A DNA stretch of 64,000 nt from an uncultured beta proteobacterium (GCA_903934295.1 CAIZNI010000071.1:62001-126000), one strand, 5' to 3'. Positions 27,946 through 38,466 are shown, counted from the first letter of the stretch. Translations and numbers: made by a program. The notes: generated by a model from the letters alone, not told the origin.

Positions 27946-28665
27946 ATGAGTAGCCAATATCAGAGTGTGCTGTCCCCCTCGCTCTACCCGGATGCCTTCC
28001 AGGTGGCGGCACCGGTGCCCCTGCCGCAACGCAACGTCTGGCCTCGTCAGCAGGGCGTCTTCATCCGCCGGGTGACGCCGCTGGCGGCCGAGCCGGCGGG
28101 CGAGCCGATGAGCGGGTCGATGGGCGGGTTGGCGGCCGAGCCGGCGCCGACCCCCGGCAAGGGTCTGCGCGAACTCGTCGCGGGGCAGTTCGGTTTCGTT
28201 CCCCACTGGGTCAAGTCGGCCTCGGATGCCCGCCTGCGCGCGACCAAGCTGGTCAATGCCCGTTCGGAAACCGTCAGCACCTCGACCCAGTTCCGGGATG
28301 CCTGGCTCAAGGGGCAGCGCTGCATCGTGCCGATGATGGCCTTCATCGAGGACGACTGGCGCAGCGGCAAGGCGGTGCCCACCCGCATCGCCCGCATCGA
28401 CGGCAAGCCGATGGGCGCGGCCGGCCTGTGGGAAGTCTGGTCCAAGGACGGCGAGCAGATCGTGAGCTTCACGCTGCTGACCGTCAGCGCCAACAGCCAC
28501 GCGCTGCTGCACCGCTATCAGCAGGACGGCAACGAGAAGCGCATGCCGGCGATCCTGGGCGAGGGCGCCCACGACGCCTGGCTCGACGCGCGGCCGGAGA
28601 AGGCCCGCGAGTTCATGCGCGCGTATCCGGCCACCAGCCTCACCGCCAATCCGGTGGAGAAGTAG
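27946..28665 (+). CDS. SRAP-family (YedK/HMCES-like) protein with natural Cys2-to-Ser change
   Basis: 239 residues. SRAP proteins crosslink to abasic sites through Cys2 exposed after Met removal. Here the N-terminus is MSSQY instead of MCxxY; codon AGT differs from TGT by one base. Other SRAP features remain: KLVNARSET, CIVPMMAFIED with the conserved Glu, AAGLWEVW, and the His in LLHRYQQDGNEKRMPAIL. An inserted linker contains a 17-bp direct repeat (28082-28098, 28130-28146) encoding LAAEPA twice. A canonical Cys2 paralog is at 41581-42231. Confidence 0.83.
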   Translation: MSSQYQSVLSPSLYPDAFQVAAPVPLPQRNVWPRQQGVFIRRVTPLAAEPAGEPMSGSMGGLAAEPAPTPGKGLRELVAGQFGFVPHWVKSASDARLRATKLVNARSETVSTSTQFRDAWLKGQRCIVPMMAFIEDDWRSGKAVPTRIARIDGKPMGAAGLWEVWSKDGEQIVSFTLLTVSANSHALLHRYQQDGNEKRMPAILGEGAHDAWLDARPEKAREFMRAYPATSLTANPVEK

Positions 28666-28710
28666 GCGCGGGTGATGCCGGGTCGGCGCGGCGCCCGGCA
28701 GGCGAGCGCC

Positions 28711-29607
28711 TCAGCCTGGAGCGGGCGCGATGCCCCGGCGAATGTCATCGACGATGTCCAGGAAGCTGGCGATCAGCGGCACCGGGCGACGTTCGGCCAG
28801 ACAGATGACATGCGAATGGGTGTGCAGTCCTGCACCGGCGATCGGCAGCGGCACCAGACGCGGATCGGCCACATAGGCGGTATCCGCAACCACCCCGAGG
28901 CCCAGGCCCTGCGCCACCGCTTCGCGCACCGCCTCGCGGCTGCCGATCTCCAGCGCGATCTCCACCTCGACCCCGGCCTGCGCCAGTCCTTTTTCGAAGA
29001 CGTCGCGGGTGGTCGAGCCGTGCTCGCGCATCACGAAGGCCTGACCTCGCAGGTCGGTGAGGCGCACCGCGCCCCTCGCGGCCAGCGGATGGTCCCGATG
29101 AGCGAACACCATCAATCGCTGGCGCCGGTAGGGCACGCAGTGGACCCGCGGGTCGCTGATCGGATGCACGAGCACGCCGACGTCGCCCCGAAAATCCAGT
29201 ATCCGCTCGACGATCTGGCGTGAGTCGCCCACGGTGACCGACACGCCCACGCGCGGCCAGCGCTGGCGAAAGCGGCTGATCATCGGCATCACGTTGTAGG
29301 GGCCGACCGCGCAGATGGTCAGGCGCCCCTGATAGTGGCTGCGCGCGCTGGCCAGCAGCGCCAGCGCATCTTCTTCCGCGCGAAAGATGCGATTGGTCGC
29401 ATCGCGCAGGGTGCGCCCGAATTCGGTGAGCTCGACCCGCCGGCCCCGTCGAAAGAAGAGCTCCACGCCCCAGGCCGATTCCAGATGCGCGATGTGGGCC
29501 GAGATGGTCGGCTGTCGCAGGCCCAGCAGGCGGGCGGCCGCCGACATGCTGCCCGCGCGCGCGGTCGCGTCGAAGGCCTTCAGTTCGGTCAGCGAGGGTT
29601 CATGCAT
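28711..29607 (-). CDS. LysR-family transcriptional regulator, phosphonate-locus type
   Basis: 298 residues from ATG 29607. The N-terminal winged helix-turn-helix has SMSAAARLLGLRQPTISAHIAHLES, followed by an effector-binding domain with the LTICAVGPYNVMP block. It is divergent from the phnD-like transporter operon, with 122 bp between, and resembles LysR regulators found beside phosphonate-use genes. A T-N11-A box (29617-29631) sits just upstream of its own start. Inferred to control the transporter in response to a phosphonate-derived ligand. Confidence 0.88.
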   Translation of the reverse strand: MHEPSLTELKAFDATARAGSMSAAARLLGLRQPTISAHIAHLESAWGVELFFRRGRRVELTEFGRTLRDATNRIFRAEEDALALLASARSHYQGRLTICAVGPYNVMPMISRFRQRWPRVGVSVTVGDSRQIVERILDFRGDVGVLVHPISDPRVHCVPYRRQRLMVFAHRDHPLAARGAVRLTDLRGQAFVMREHGSTTRDVFEKGLAQAGVEVEIALEIGSREAVREAVAQGLGLGVVADTAYVADPRLVPLPIAGAGLHTHSHVICLAERRPVPLIASFLDIVDDIRRGIAPAPG

Positions 29608-29616
29608 CGCGGCTCC

Positions 29617-29631
29617 ATAGACCAGGCCTAT
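29617..29631. promoter_or_regulatory. LysR-type T-N11-A box
   Basis: ATAG, seven bases, CTAT: a 15-bp interrupted palindrome with the T-N11-A signature, 10 bp upstream of the LysR gene and about 100 bp upstream of the divergent transporter. Fits autoregulation plus activation. Confidence 0.45.
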
Positions 29632-29729
29632 AGGTTGCAGCGTTTGCATGACGGCTTCGTTAATCGGGATGACATGGCCGCTGCCTAACCTGAGCGGCTG
29701 ATGTCAATCGCCACCCCAAGGAGTTTTCG

Positions 29730-30614
29730 ATGACGACTCGACGCTGTTTCCTGGTCAGCCAGACCGCGGTTGCCGCCTGTGCCACCGCCACTCTGGCGAT
29801 GCCGTCGCTGGTGCGCGCGCAGAAGCGCCCGCTGATCAAGATCGGGCTGGGCCCGCAACAGCCCACCCAGGCCGACACCCGCAAGGTGTGGGAGCCCCTG
29901 TACCGGATGGTGTGCGACCAGATCGGCGCCGACATGGAACTCACGGTGGCCAACGACTGGGCGGGCATCGCGGTGGCGCTGGCCAGCCAGCAGATCGATG
30001 TCGCCCAGATGGGTCCCTGGGGCTACGTGCTGGCCCGGCAGAAGGGCGACGCGCAGGCGATCGCGATGCTGCTGATCCAGGGTCGCAACTACTACAAGGC
30101 GATCGTCACCGCGCGTCCCGGCCTGGAGATCAACCGTTTCCCCGAGGATGCCAAGGGCCTGTCGATGCAGATGCTCGACTCGGGCTCGACATCGGGATGG
30201 CTGGTGCCGACGCACTTCATGAAGAGCCGCGGCATCGACCCGAAGACCTATTTCGGTCGCTATGCCGAGGGGGCCTCGGCCGCCGCGGCGCAGATGACCA
30301 CCGCCGGCGGGCAGGTGGATCTGGCCACCGGTTGGGACACCCATCGCAACACCATGATCCGCAACGGCCAGCTCAAGCCCGACGCCAACCGCGTCGTGTG
30401 GGAGTCTGAGCCCCTGCCCAATGAACCGGTGGTGGTGCGCCGCGGCTTCGATCCCGAAATGGCGCGGCGCCTTCAGGCGGCGCTGGCCGCGGTCGCCCCG
30501 GCCCAGGCGCGCGAGATGATGCCCTGGCCGTACACCGGCTTCGTGCCCACCACCCATGAGCCCTACGCGCGGCTCGAGGTGATGGGTCGCGATCTGGGTG
30601 TGCTCAAGAACTGA
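29730..30614 (+). CDS. phnD: PhnD-like phosphonate ABC transporter binding protein
   Basis: 294 residues. Signal sequence TTRRCFLVSQTAVAACATATLAMPSLVRAQ. PhnD-family blocks: KIGLGPQQPTQADTRKVWEPLYR, VAQMGPWGYVLA, LDSGSTSGWLVPTHFMKSRGI. It captures phosphonates or related oxyanions in the periplasm. The ATG is preceded by AAGGAG (29718-29723). First gene of a long plus-strand phosphorus-uptake run, followed by PhnE and PhnC homologs. Confidence 0.88.
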   Translation: MTTRRCFLVSQTAVAACATATLAMPSLVRAQKRPLIKIGLGPQQPTQADTRKVWEPLYRMVCDQIGADMELTVANDWAGIAVALASQQIDVAQMGPWGYVLARQKGDAQAIAMLLIQGRNYYKAIVTARPGLEINRFPEDAKGLSMQMLDSGSTSGWLVPTHFMKSRGIDPKTYFGRYAEGASAAAAQMTTAGGQVDLATGWDTHRNTMIRNGQLKPDANRVVWESEPLPNEPVVVRRGFDPEMARRLQAALAAVAPAQAREMMPWPYTGFVPTTHEPYARLEVMGRDLGVLKN

Positions 30615-30627
30615 ACGAGGCGCAGCC

Positions 30628-31443
30628 GTGCGGATTCCGATCGAAAGTGCCGGCGGCTATCGTGAGCCGCCGATCGACTGGCGCTCGCCGGCGATGCTGG
30701 GGCGTCTGGCAGTCGTGCTGGTCGTGCTGGCCTTCGTGGCCGCCTGTTTCGTCACCGCACGGGTCGATCCGGTTGCGCTGGTGCGCGGGATGCCGCGCCT
30801 GTTCCAGTGGGCCGCGACCGCGTGGCCGCCGCAGCTCCAGGAGCTCGACACGGTGGCCTTGCGGGCCTTCGAGACGGTGGCCATTGCCACCGTGGGCACG
30901 CTGATGGCGGCGCTCATCGCCGCGCCGCTGTCGATGCTGGTGGCGGCGAATGTGACGCCGGCCCCGCGGGTGGGGCTGGCGCTGCGCTGGTTCGCCAATG
31001 CCTGCCGGGGCATCGACACGGTGGTGTTCGCGCTGCTGTTCGTGGCTGCGGTCGGACTGGGCCCGTTTGCCGGTGTGCTCGGCATGATCGTTCACTCGAT
31101 CGGTGTGATCACCAAGCTCAACAGCGAGGCGATCGAGACCTTGGCGCGCGCGCCGCTCGAGGCCGCCGCGATGTCGGGCGCCGATCCGGTGCGCATCATG
31201 TCGCACGCGGTGTTTCCGGCGGTGCTGCCGAACCTGGCCTCGGTCTCCCTGTACCTGTGGGAGGCCAATGTGCGCACCTCGACCGTGCTGGGCATCGTCG
31301 GCGCGGGCGGCATCGGCATCGAGATCAAGTCGGCCATCGACCTGCTGGATTTCCAGCGCCTGTTCACCCTGACGGTGGCGGTGCTGGTGATGGTCACCCT
31401 GATCGACCAGCTGAGCGCCTGGCTGCGCCGGCGACTGGTATGA
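30628..31443 (+). CDS. phnE: PhnE-like phosphonate ABC transporter permease
   Basis: 271 residues from GTG 30628 with CGAGG 7 bp upstream. About six membrane segments; the ABC permease EAA loop is near EAAAMSGADPVRIMSHAVFPAVLP, and GIVGAGGIGIEI near the C-terminus is characteristic of PhnE. Forms the inner-membrane channel with PhnC. Its stop overlaps the ATPase start (ATGA). Confidence 0.9.
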   Translation: MRIPIESAGGYREPPIDWRSPAMLGRLAVVLVVLAFVAACFVTARVDPVALVRGMPRLFQWAATAWPPQLQELDTVALRAFETVAIATVGTLMAALIAAPLSMLVAANVTPAPRVGLALRWFANACRGIDTVVFALLFVAAVGLGPFAGVLGMIVHSIGVITKLNSEAIETLARAPLEAAAMSGADPVRIMSHAVFPAVLPNLASVSLYLWEANVRTSTVLGIVGAGGIGIEIKSAIDLLDFQRLFTLTVAVLVMVTLIDQLSAWLRRRLV

Positions 31444-32273
31444 GCATGACCGCCCTGCGGCTGGAGTCGGTCGTGCGCCATTACGGTGCGGTGCCGGCGT
31501 TGCGCGGCGTCAGCCTGTCGGTGGCGCCCGGCGAGTTCGTGGCGCTGCTGGGGCCCAGCGGCGCCGGCAAGTCGACGGTGTTCCGGTGCCTCACCGGGCT
31601 CACGATTCCCGATGCCGGCACGGTCTCGGTCCTGGGTGAGCGCATCGATCGGCTGCGCGGTCGCGAACTGCGCGCACTGCGTGCGTCGATCGGCCTGGTG
31701 TTCCAGCAGCACAACCTGATCGGGCGGCTGTCGGCGATCGACAATGTCCTGACCGCACGCCTGGCGGCGACGCCGCTGTGGCGGGTGCTCGCGCGCCGCT
31801 TCCGCGATGCCGACCGGCAGCTTGCGCTGGCCAGCCTGCATCGCGTGGGTCTGCTGGAGAAGACCTACCAGCGGGCCGATTCGCTGTCGGGTGGCCAGCA
31901 GCAGCGGGTCGCGATTGCGCGGGTTCTGGCGCAGCAGAGCCGGGTCCTGCTGGCCGATGAGCCGGTGGCCAGCCTGGATCCGGAGTCGGCGCGGCAAGTG
32001 CTGAGAACCCTGCGCGGGATCGCCCGCGACCAGGGCATCGCGGTGCTGTGCAGCCTGCATCAGGTCGATCTGGCCCGCGAGTTCGCCGACCGGCTGGTCG
32101 GCATGCGCGAGGGGCGGGTGGTGTTCGACGCGGTCCCGGGGCTGCTGGGCGCCGACGCCGAGCAGGCGCTGTATGGCGATGCCCCCGCCCCGCAGGCAGC
32201 GGGCGCCGCCGCGCGCGCCGATCACGCCCCGTGCCATCTGGCCGGTGCGCCTGAAACCCTCCTCTCGGACTGA
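31440..32273 (+). CDS. phnC: PhnC-like phosphonate ABC transporter ATPase
   Basis: 277 residues. Walker A GPSGAGKST, Q-loop FQQHNL, signature LSGGQQQRVAIARVL, Walker B VLLADEPVASLD and H-loop SLHQVD. The spacing and LIGRLSAIDNVLTARL block match PhnC. The C-terminal 30 residues form an Ala-rich tail beyond the usual end. It powers import through the PhnE-like permease. Confidence 0.92.
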   Translation: MSMTALRLESVVRHYGAVPALRGVSLSVAPGEFVALLGPSGAGKSTVFRCLTGLTIPDAGTVSVLGERIDRLRGRELRALRASIGLVFQQHNLIGRLSAIDNVLTARLAATPLWRVLARRFRDADRQLALASLHRVGLLEKTYQRADSLSGGQQQRVAIARVLAQQSRVLLADEPVASLDPESARQVLRTLRGIARDQGIAVLCSLHQVDLAREFADRLVGMREGRVVFDAVPGLLGADAEQALYGDAPAPQAAGAAARADHAPCHLAGAPETLLSD

Positions 32274-32276
32274 CCC

Positions 32277-33450
<1,174 letters not shown>

Positions 33451-33458
<8 letters not shown>

Positions 33459-34347
33459 TCCGGTGCGCGCCGGCGCACGCGCCGAGGCGTTGGCCGCCTG
33501 GATGCTCGCGGGCCCGGCGGTCGCGCTGATGTGGCTGATGCTGATCGGCCCCGCGGTGATGGTGATCGGTTTGTCGCTGACCGACTGGACCTTCGGTGCG
33601 CCCGAGATCGCCTGGGCGGGGCTCGCGAACTACCGCGAACTGTGGGGCGACCGCGTCTTCTGGATCAGCCTGCGCAACACGCTCGCCTACGTCGCCTTCA
33701 CCGTGCCGGCGTCGGTGGCGCTGGGGCTGGCAGCCGCACTGCTGATCGAGTCGGCCGATTCGCTCAAGGGTCTGTACCGCACCCTCTTTTTTCTGCCGGT
33801 GACCTCCACCCTGATCGCGATGGCCCTGGTGTTCCAGTTCGCGTTTCATCCGAGCGCGGGACTGGTCAATCAGGCCCTGTCGGCGATCGGATTGCCCACC
33901 ACCGACTGGCTGCGCAATCCCGACACCGCCCTGTATGCGCTGGGCACCATCGGGATCTGGCAGGCGGTGGGCCTGAACATGGTGCTGTTCATGGCCGGCC
34001 TGAAGGCGATCCCGAAAGACCTGTACGAGGCGGCCGCCATCGACGGTGCCGACAGTGCGTGGGCGCGCTTTGCCCGCGTGACCTGGCCGATGCTGGGGCC
34101 GGCGCTGGTGTTCGTGGTGACGATCACCGCGATCCGCTCTTTCCAGGTCTTCGACACGGTGGCGGTGCTGACCGAGGGCGGCCCGAACAAGGCGACCTCG
34201 GTGCTGCTCTACCAGATGTACCAGGAGGGATTCTCTTTCCTGCGCTCGGCCTATGCGGCGGCGCTGACCTGCGTGTTCCTCGCCTTCGTGCTGCTGATCA
34301 CCTGGGCGCAGACCCAGCTGCTCGACAAGCGCGCCCATTACGGCTGA
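33451..34347 (+). CDS. UgpA/PhnU-like ABC transporter permease
   Basis: 298 residues, about six membrane helices, MalF/UgpA type. The EAA loop is EAAAIDGADSAWARFARVTWP and the C-terminal part has TEGGPNKATSVLLYQMYQ, typical of sugar-phosphate permeases. It overlaps the ATPase gene by 8 bp and pairs with the next gene. Confidence 0.92.
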
Positions 34348-34354
34348 CCCCACC

Positions 34355-35185
34355 ATGCGCGCGCCCTCGATCCGCTTTCAAGTGCTGCGACACCTTCTGC
34401 TGGGCAGTGCTGCCTTGCTCATGGTCCTGCCCTTCGTGCTGATGGTCTCGATCAGCCTGAAGTCGCCAGGCGAGATCTTCTCGCCCGACTTCCACCTGCT
34501 GCCCAGGCAATGGCACCTGATCGAGAACTACTCGATGGCCTTCAGCCGGCAGCCGCTTGGGCGTTTCCTGCTCAACGGGCTGTTCGTGACGCTGTGCATC
34601 TTCCTCGCCCAGGCCGTGTTTGCCCTGCCCTGCGCCTATGCGCTGGCCAAGCTGCGCTGGCGCGGGCGCGAGACCGCGTTCGTGTTCGTGCTGCTGGCGC
34701 TGCTGGTGCCCCCGCAGGTGCCGGCGATTCCGCTCTACATCGGCCTGTGGAAGCTCGGGCTGCTCGACAGCTATTCGGCCCTGATCCTGCCCTCGTCGAT
34801 CTCGGTGTTCGGGATCTTTTTGATGCGTCAGTTCTTCCGCACGGTTCCCGATGACCTGCTGGCCGCGGCGCGGCTCGATGGGCTGGGCGAGTTCGCGATC
34901 GTCTGGCGGATCATGCTGCCCACCGCGATGCCCGCGCTGATCGCCTTCGGCCTGCTTTCCCTGGTCTGGAACTGGAACGACTTCTTCTGGCCGCTGCTGG
35001 TGATCCAGACCGAGACGCTGGCCACGCCACCGCTGGGTGTCGTGTTCTTCAACAACGCCGAAGCGGGCACCCATTTCGGCCCGCTGATGGCCGCCGCCAC
35101 CATCGTCACCGCCCCTCTCGTGCTGGCGTTTCTTGCCGCGCAGCGCTGGTTCATCGACGGCGTGACGATGACCGCGGTCAAGTGA
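34355..35185 (+). CDS. UgpE/PhnV-like ABC transporter permease
   Basis: 276 residues, about six membrane helices, MalG/UgpE type. EAA-loop sequence AAARLDGLGEFAIVWRIMLP; the NWNDFFWPLLVIQ block is typical of this half. It follows the first permease by 7 bp and completes the membrane domain. Confidence 0.92.
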   Translation: MRAPSIRFQVLRHLLLGSAALLMVLPFVLMVSISLKSPGEIFSPDFHLLPRQWHLIENYSMAFSRQPLGRFLLNGLFVTLCIFLAQAVFALPCAYALAKLRWRGRETAFVFVLLALLVPPQVPAIPLYIGLWKLGLLDSYSALILPSSISVFGIFLMRQFFRTVPDDLLAAARLDGLGEFAIVWRIMLPTAMPALIAFGLLSLVWNWNDFFWPLLVIQTETLATPPLGVVFFNNAEAGTHFGPLMAAATIVTAPLVLAFLAAQRWFIDGVTMTAVK

Positions 35186-35222
35186 TTTTCCTTCCCCCCG
35201 ATCGATTCCAGGAGACCCTCCG

Positions 35223-36512
35223 ATGATCCGACACGCCCGCCGACAGTTCACCCGCCAGGCCGCCGCTGTTTCAGCGCTGGCCATGCCCGCCTTCGTCCGC
35301 AGTCAGACGAGTCCGGTCGACATCAGCGTCGCCTATTCGATTCCGGTGCTGTTCAAGGACCTGATGGAAAGCCTGGCGCGCGAATTCATGGTCAAGCATC
35401 CGAATGTCCGGGTCACGCTGCGCGCACCCGAGGAAGGCTACGAGCAGATCCTGCAGCGCAACCTGCGAGATGCGATCACCAGCACCCTGCCCGATGTCGC
35501 CTTCCACGGCCTGAACCGCCAGCGCACCCTGGCCGAGCGCAACATTCCGGTCAATCTCAAGCCGTTCATGGACGCCGATCCGCAGACCCGCGAGCTCGGT
35601 TTCTCGCCGTCGCTGCTGTCGCTGGGCCAGGTCGGTGGCGCCCAGACCGGCATCGGCTTTTCCCTGTCGACCCCGATCCTCTACTACAACGCCCAGATGG
35701 TGAAGGAAGCCGGTGGCGATCCCGCCCGGCTGCCGTCGAGCTGGGACGAAGTGATCAAGCTGGCGGCGGCGATCAACGAGCCTTCGCGCAATCGCGGCGG
35801 GCTGTTCTTCGACTGGACGATCACCGGCAACTGGTCCTGGCAGGGCCTGGTCTTCAGCCACGGCGGCAGCATGATGAATGCCGATGAAAGTCGGGTCGCC
35901 TTCGCCGAGGCGCCCGGTCAGAGCGCGATGGCCGTGCTGCGCCGGTTCGTCGAGGAGGGCCGGATGGCCGACATCCAGCCGGCGGCGATGTTCCAGGACT
36001 TCTTTGCCGGGCGGCTGGGCATCTCGATGCAGTCGACCGCCCAGTTGGGCCGCTACAACCGCGAGATCGGCGGACGCTTTCCGCTGGTTTGCGCGCGCTA
36101 TCCGCTGTCGGCGCCCGGCGCCCGGCTGCCGGCCGGGGGCAATGTGGCGATGATGTTCACCCGCGACGGCGCCCGCCAGAAGGCGGCCTGGGACTTCATC
36201 AAGTTCGCCTGCGGTCCGGTCGGCGCGACGATGATGGTCAAGGCCACCGGCTACATGCCGGCCACCACCCTCCCGGCGCAGCGCAAGGACATGCTGGCCG
36301 ATTTCTATGCCCAGAACCCCAATCATCAGATCTCGATCCGGCAGCAGGACGTGATCACCGGCTGGTATGCGTTTCCGGGGCAAAATGCGCTGCGCATCAC
36401 CGATGTCATCAACGATCACCTCCAGACCGTGGTCAGCCGCAAGGGGGCTGCCGATGCGGTGCTCACCAAGATGGCCGCCGATGTCCAGGCACTGATTGCG
36501 CGCAAAGGCTGA
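35223..36512 (+). CDS. UgpB/PhnS-like ABC transporter binding protein
   Basis: 429 residues. Signal sequence with RRQFTRQAAAVSALAMPAFVRSQ. The extracellular-binding-protein family 1 fold is indicated by LAREFMVKHPNVRVTL, STPILYYNAQMVKEAGGDP and a C-terminal WDFIKFACGPVG. Close in style to UgpB, which binds glycerol-3-phosphate or glycerophosphodiesters. Context supports a phosphorus-containing ligand. It follows its permease genes by 37 bp. Confidence 0.9.
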   Translation: MIRHARRQFTRQAAAVSALAMPAFVRSQTSPVDISVAYSIPVLFKDLMESLAREFMVKHPNVRVTLRAPEEGYEQILQRNLRDAITSTLPDVAFHGLNRQRTLAERNIPVNLKPFMDADPQTRELGFSPSLLSLGQVGGAQTGIGFSLSTPILYYNAQMVKEAGGDPARLPSSWDEVIKLAAAINEPSRNRGGLFFDWTITGNWSWQGLVFSHGGSMMNADESRVAFAEAPGQSAMAVLRRFVEEGRMADIQPAAMFQDFFAGRLGISMQSTAQLGRYNREIGGRFPLVCARYPLSAPGARLPAGGNVAMMFTRDGARQKAAWDFIKFACGPVGATMMVKATGYMPATTLPAQRKDMLADFYAQNPNHQISIRQQDVITGWYAFPGQNALRITDVINDHLQTVVSRKGAADAVLTKMAADVQALIARKG

Positions 36513-36517
36513 CCGTC

Positions 36518-37306
36518 GTGCTCAAGTTCATCCACCTCACCGATACCCACCTGATCGCCGCCGGCCGCGCCCTGTACGGGATCGACCCGGCCTGGCGCCT
36601 TCGCCAGGCGATCGAGAGCATCAACCGCGAACAGCCGGATGCCGCGTTCGTCATCGTTACCGGCGACCTCGCGCACTGGGGTGAGCCGGCGGCCTACGAG
36701 GCCTTGCGCGAGGAACTGGCGCGCCTGACGATGCCGGTTCGACTGCTGATCGGCAACCACGACGACCGCGGGCATTTCCTGCGGGCGTTCGCCGACACGC
36801 CGACGATCGAGGGCGGCTACCTCCAGTACGCCTTCACCGCCGGGGGCATTCATCATGTGGTGCTGGACAGCAACGAGCCGGGGGTGGCCTGGGGGCAGTT
36901 CTGCGCCGCGCGGGCGCGCTGGCTGGACCGGGAGCTGGCCGCCAGCGGTGATCTGCCGGTGCATCTGTTCATCCATCACCCGCCGTTCGCGGTGGGGATC
37001 GGCGCGATGGACCGCATCTCGCTGCGCGAACCCGGCCCCTTGCGCGAGGTGCTGATGGCGCATCGCGGGCGGGTGCGCCACCTGTTCTTCGGGCACCTTC
37101 ACCGGCCGCTGGCGGGCAGCTGGCTCGGCATTCCGGTGTCGACCGTTCGCGGCACCAATCACCAGGTGGCGCTGCACCTGGGCGATACCGAGCGGATCGG
37201 CGGCAGCTTCGAGCCGCCGCAGTACGCGGTGGTGCTGGCCGATCATGAGCAGACCATCGTCCACCTGCATGACTTCGCCGACAGCTCGGTCCGATTCCCA
37301 CTGTGA
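36518..37306 (+). CDS. Metallophosphodiesterase (CpdA/Icc-like)
   Basis: 262 residues from GTG 36518, 5 bp after the binding-protein stop. Calcineurin-like metal motifs in order: TDTH, VTGDLAHWG, GNHDD, IHHPPF and GHLHRP. Cytoplasmic, no signal peptide. In a UgpBAEC-like locus the natural role is cleaving imported glycerophosphodiesters, analogous to UgpQ; cyclic-AMP hydrolysis is the alternative. It overlaps the following phosphatase (GTGA). Confidence 0.88.
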   Translation: MLKFIHLTDTHLIAAGRALYGIDPAWRLRQAIESINREQPDAAFVIVTGDLAHWGEPAAYEALREELARLTMPVRLLIGNHDDRGHFLRAFADTPTIEGGYLQYAFTAGGIHHVVLDSNEPGVAWGQFCAARARWLDRELAASGDLPVHLFIHHPPFAVGIGAMDRISLREPGPLREVLMAHRGRVRHLFFGHLHRPLAGSWLGIPVSTVRGTNHQVALHLGDTERIGGSFEPPQYAVVLADHEQTIVHLHDFADSSVRFPL

Positions 37307-37989
37307 ACGCCGCCGCCCTTCTGTGTGCGAGTCCGGCCCTGGTCTTCGATCTCGACGGCACGCTGGTCGATACCCTGCCGGACCTGACCGATGCGCTGAA
37401 TCAGGCGCTGCGCGAGCACGGTCGGGCGCCGGTATCGTCAGAGCTCGTCCGCGGGTCGCTGCATGGCGGCATCGAGACCAGCGTCGAGGCAGCGCTCGGG
37501 CGGCCCGGTGAGGCCGATCCCGCGCTCGCCGGCGCGGTGCTCGCGCGTTACCAGTGGCTGCTCGATGACCAGCCGGTCCGGCTGTCGCGGCCCTACCCGG
37601 GCGTCGCGGCGCTGCTGCAGCATTGCCGCGCCCGGGGTCAGCGACTGGCGGTCTGCACGAACAAGCGCGAGGCGCAGGCGCGTCGGGTACTGAACGAACT
37701 GGATCTGGCGGATTTTTTCAGCGTGGTGGTGGGCGCGGACACCTGCAGCCGCCGCAAGCCGCATGCCGAGCCCTTGCTGCACGCCATCGCCGGACTCGAT
37801 TGCCTGCCGGCTCAGGCCGTCCTGGTCGGTGACAGCCCGGTTGACCAGGCGTGCGCGGCAGCGGCCCGGATCGGGTTTCTGTTTTTCACCGGCGGCTACG
37901 GTGGGTCGCCTGCCGGCTTTGCCGGCGGGTCCGGACCGATGCCGGCATTCGGCAGCTATCCGATGCTGCTGGCCAGCCTGGATGGCTGA
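37303..37989 (+). CDS. HAD phosphatase, phosphoglycolate-phosphatase-like
   Basis: 228 residues from GTG 37303. HAD motif I DLDGTLVDT, motif II VCTNK, motif III Lys in RRKPHAEPL, and motif IV GDSPVDQACAAAA, with an alpha-helical cap between I and II. Likely removes phosphate from a small phosphorylated product of the transporter/phosphodiesterase pair. Gph-type housekeeping activity is also possible. Confidence 0.9.
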   Translation: MNAAALLCASPALVFDLDGTLVDTLPDLTDALNQALREHGRAPVSSELVRGSLHGGIETSVEAALGRPGEADPALAGAVLARYQWLLDDQPVRLSRPYPGVAALLQHCRARGQRLAVCTNKREAQARRVLNELDLADFFSVVVGADTCSRRKPHAEPLLHAIAGLDCLPAQAVLVGDSPVDQACAAAARIGFLFFTGGYGGSPAGFAGGSGPMPAFGSYPMLLASLDG

Positions 37990-38410
37990 GCCGGTCCGAG
38001 CGATGCGAGGTCTGTCGGGTGCGCTCAACGCCTGGCGATTCGCGTTCGCCTGGCTGCTGCTGCTCGCGGTGCCGTTTCAGGGGTTCGCCGATGCCTGGCT
38101 GCAGACCCAGGGAACGGCCCATACGCATGAATGGCATGCGCACGAGTTGCCAGCCAGCCATTCGGCGGTGGAACGCCATCAGCACCCTGCCGACGATGCG
38201 TCGGTGGTGATCGCCCACAGCGACGAGCATCAGCACGAGGATGCGGCTGCCCAGGACGGGGGCACCGTGTCCGGCCATCCGGCGCTGGCGCAGGCGCCCT
38301 GGATCCTCCCGCCCGCGCTGGCGGAGCCAGCCCCTGCAGGGCAGGACCGGCGGTTCTCGAGCAGGACGCCCGCCAGGCTGGATCGCCCGCCGATCAACGG
38401 CGCCGGCTGA
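37982..38410 (+). CDS. Small secreted His-rich protein, putative metal-binding
   Basis: 142 residues, overlapping the HAD gene by 8 bp. A hydrophobic signal segment (FAFAWLLLLAVPFQGFA) is followed by a His/Asp/Glu-rich stretch of about 60 residues containing HTHEWHAHE, ERHQHP and HSDEHQHED, then a Pro/Arg-rich tail. Such patterns are seen in periplasmic Zn, Cu, Ni or Co binding proteins. It precedes a TonB-dependent receptor in the same direction. No family is recognised. Confidence 0.7.
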   Translation: MAEPVRAMRGLSGALNAWRFAFAWLLLLAVPFQGFADAWLQTQGTAHTHEWHAHELPASHSAVERHQHPADDASVVIAHSDEHQHEDAAAQDGGTVSGHPALAQAPWILPPALAEPAPAGQDRRFSSRTPARLDRPPINGAG

Positions 38411-38421
38411 CCCCGGTCGGG

Positions 38422-38443
38422 GCGGGCGCTGTGCGGCGCCCGC
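38422..38443. terminator. GC-rich hairpin after the His-rich gene
   Basis: GCGGGCGC, loop TGTGCG, GCGCCCGC: perfect 8-bp arms just downstream of the His-rich protein stop. No T-tract. Could end the phosphorus operon transcript or be part of the receptor leader. Confidence 0.4.
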
Positions 38444-38466
38444 GTCCGGCCCTCATGCCGCATCAG

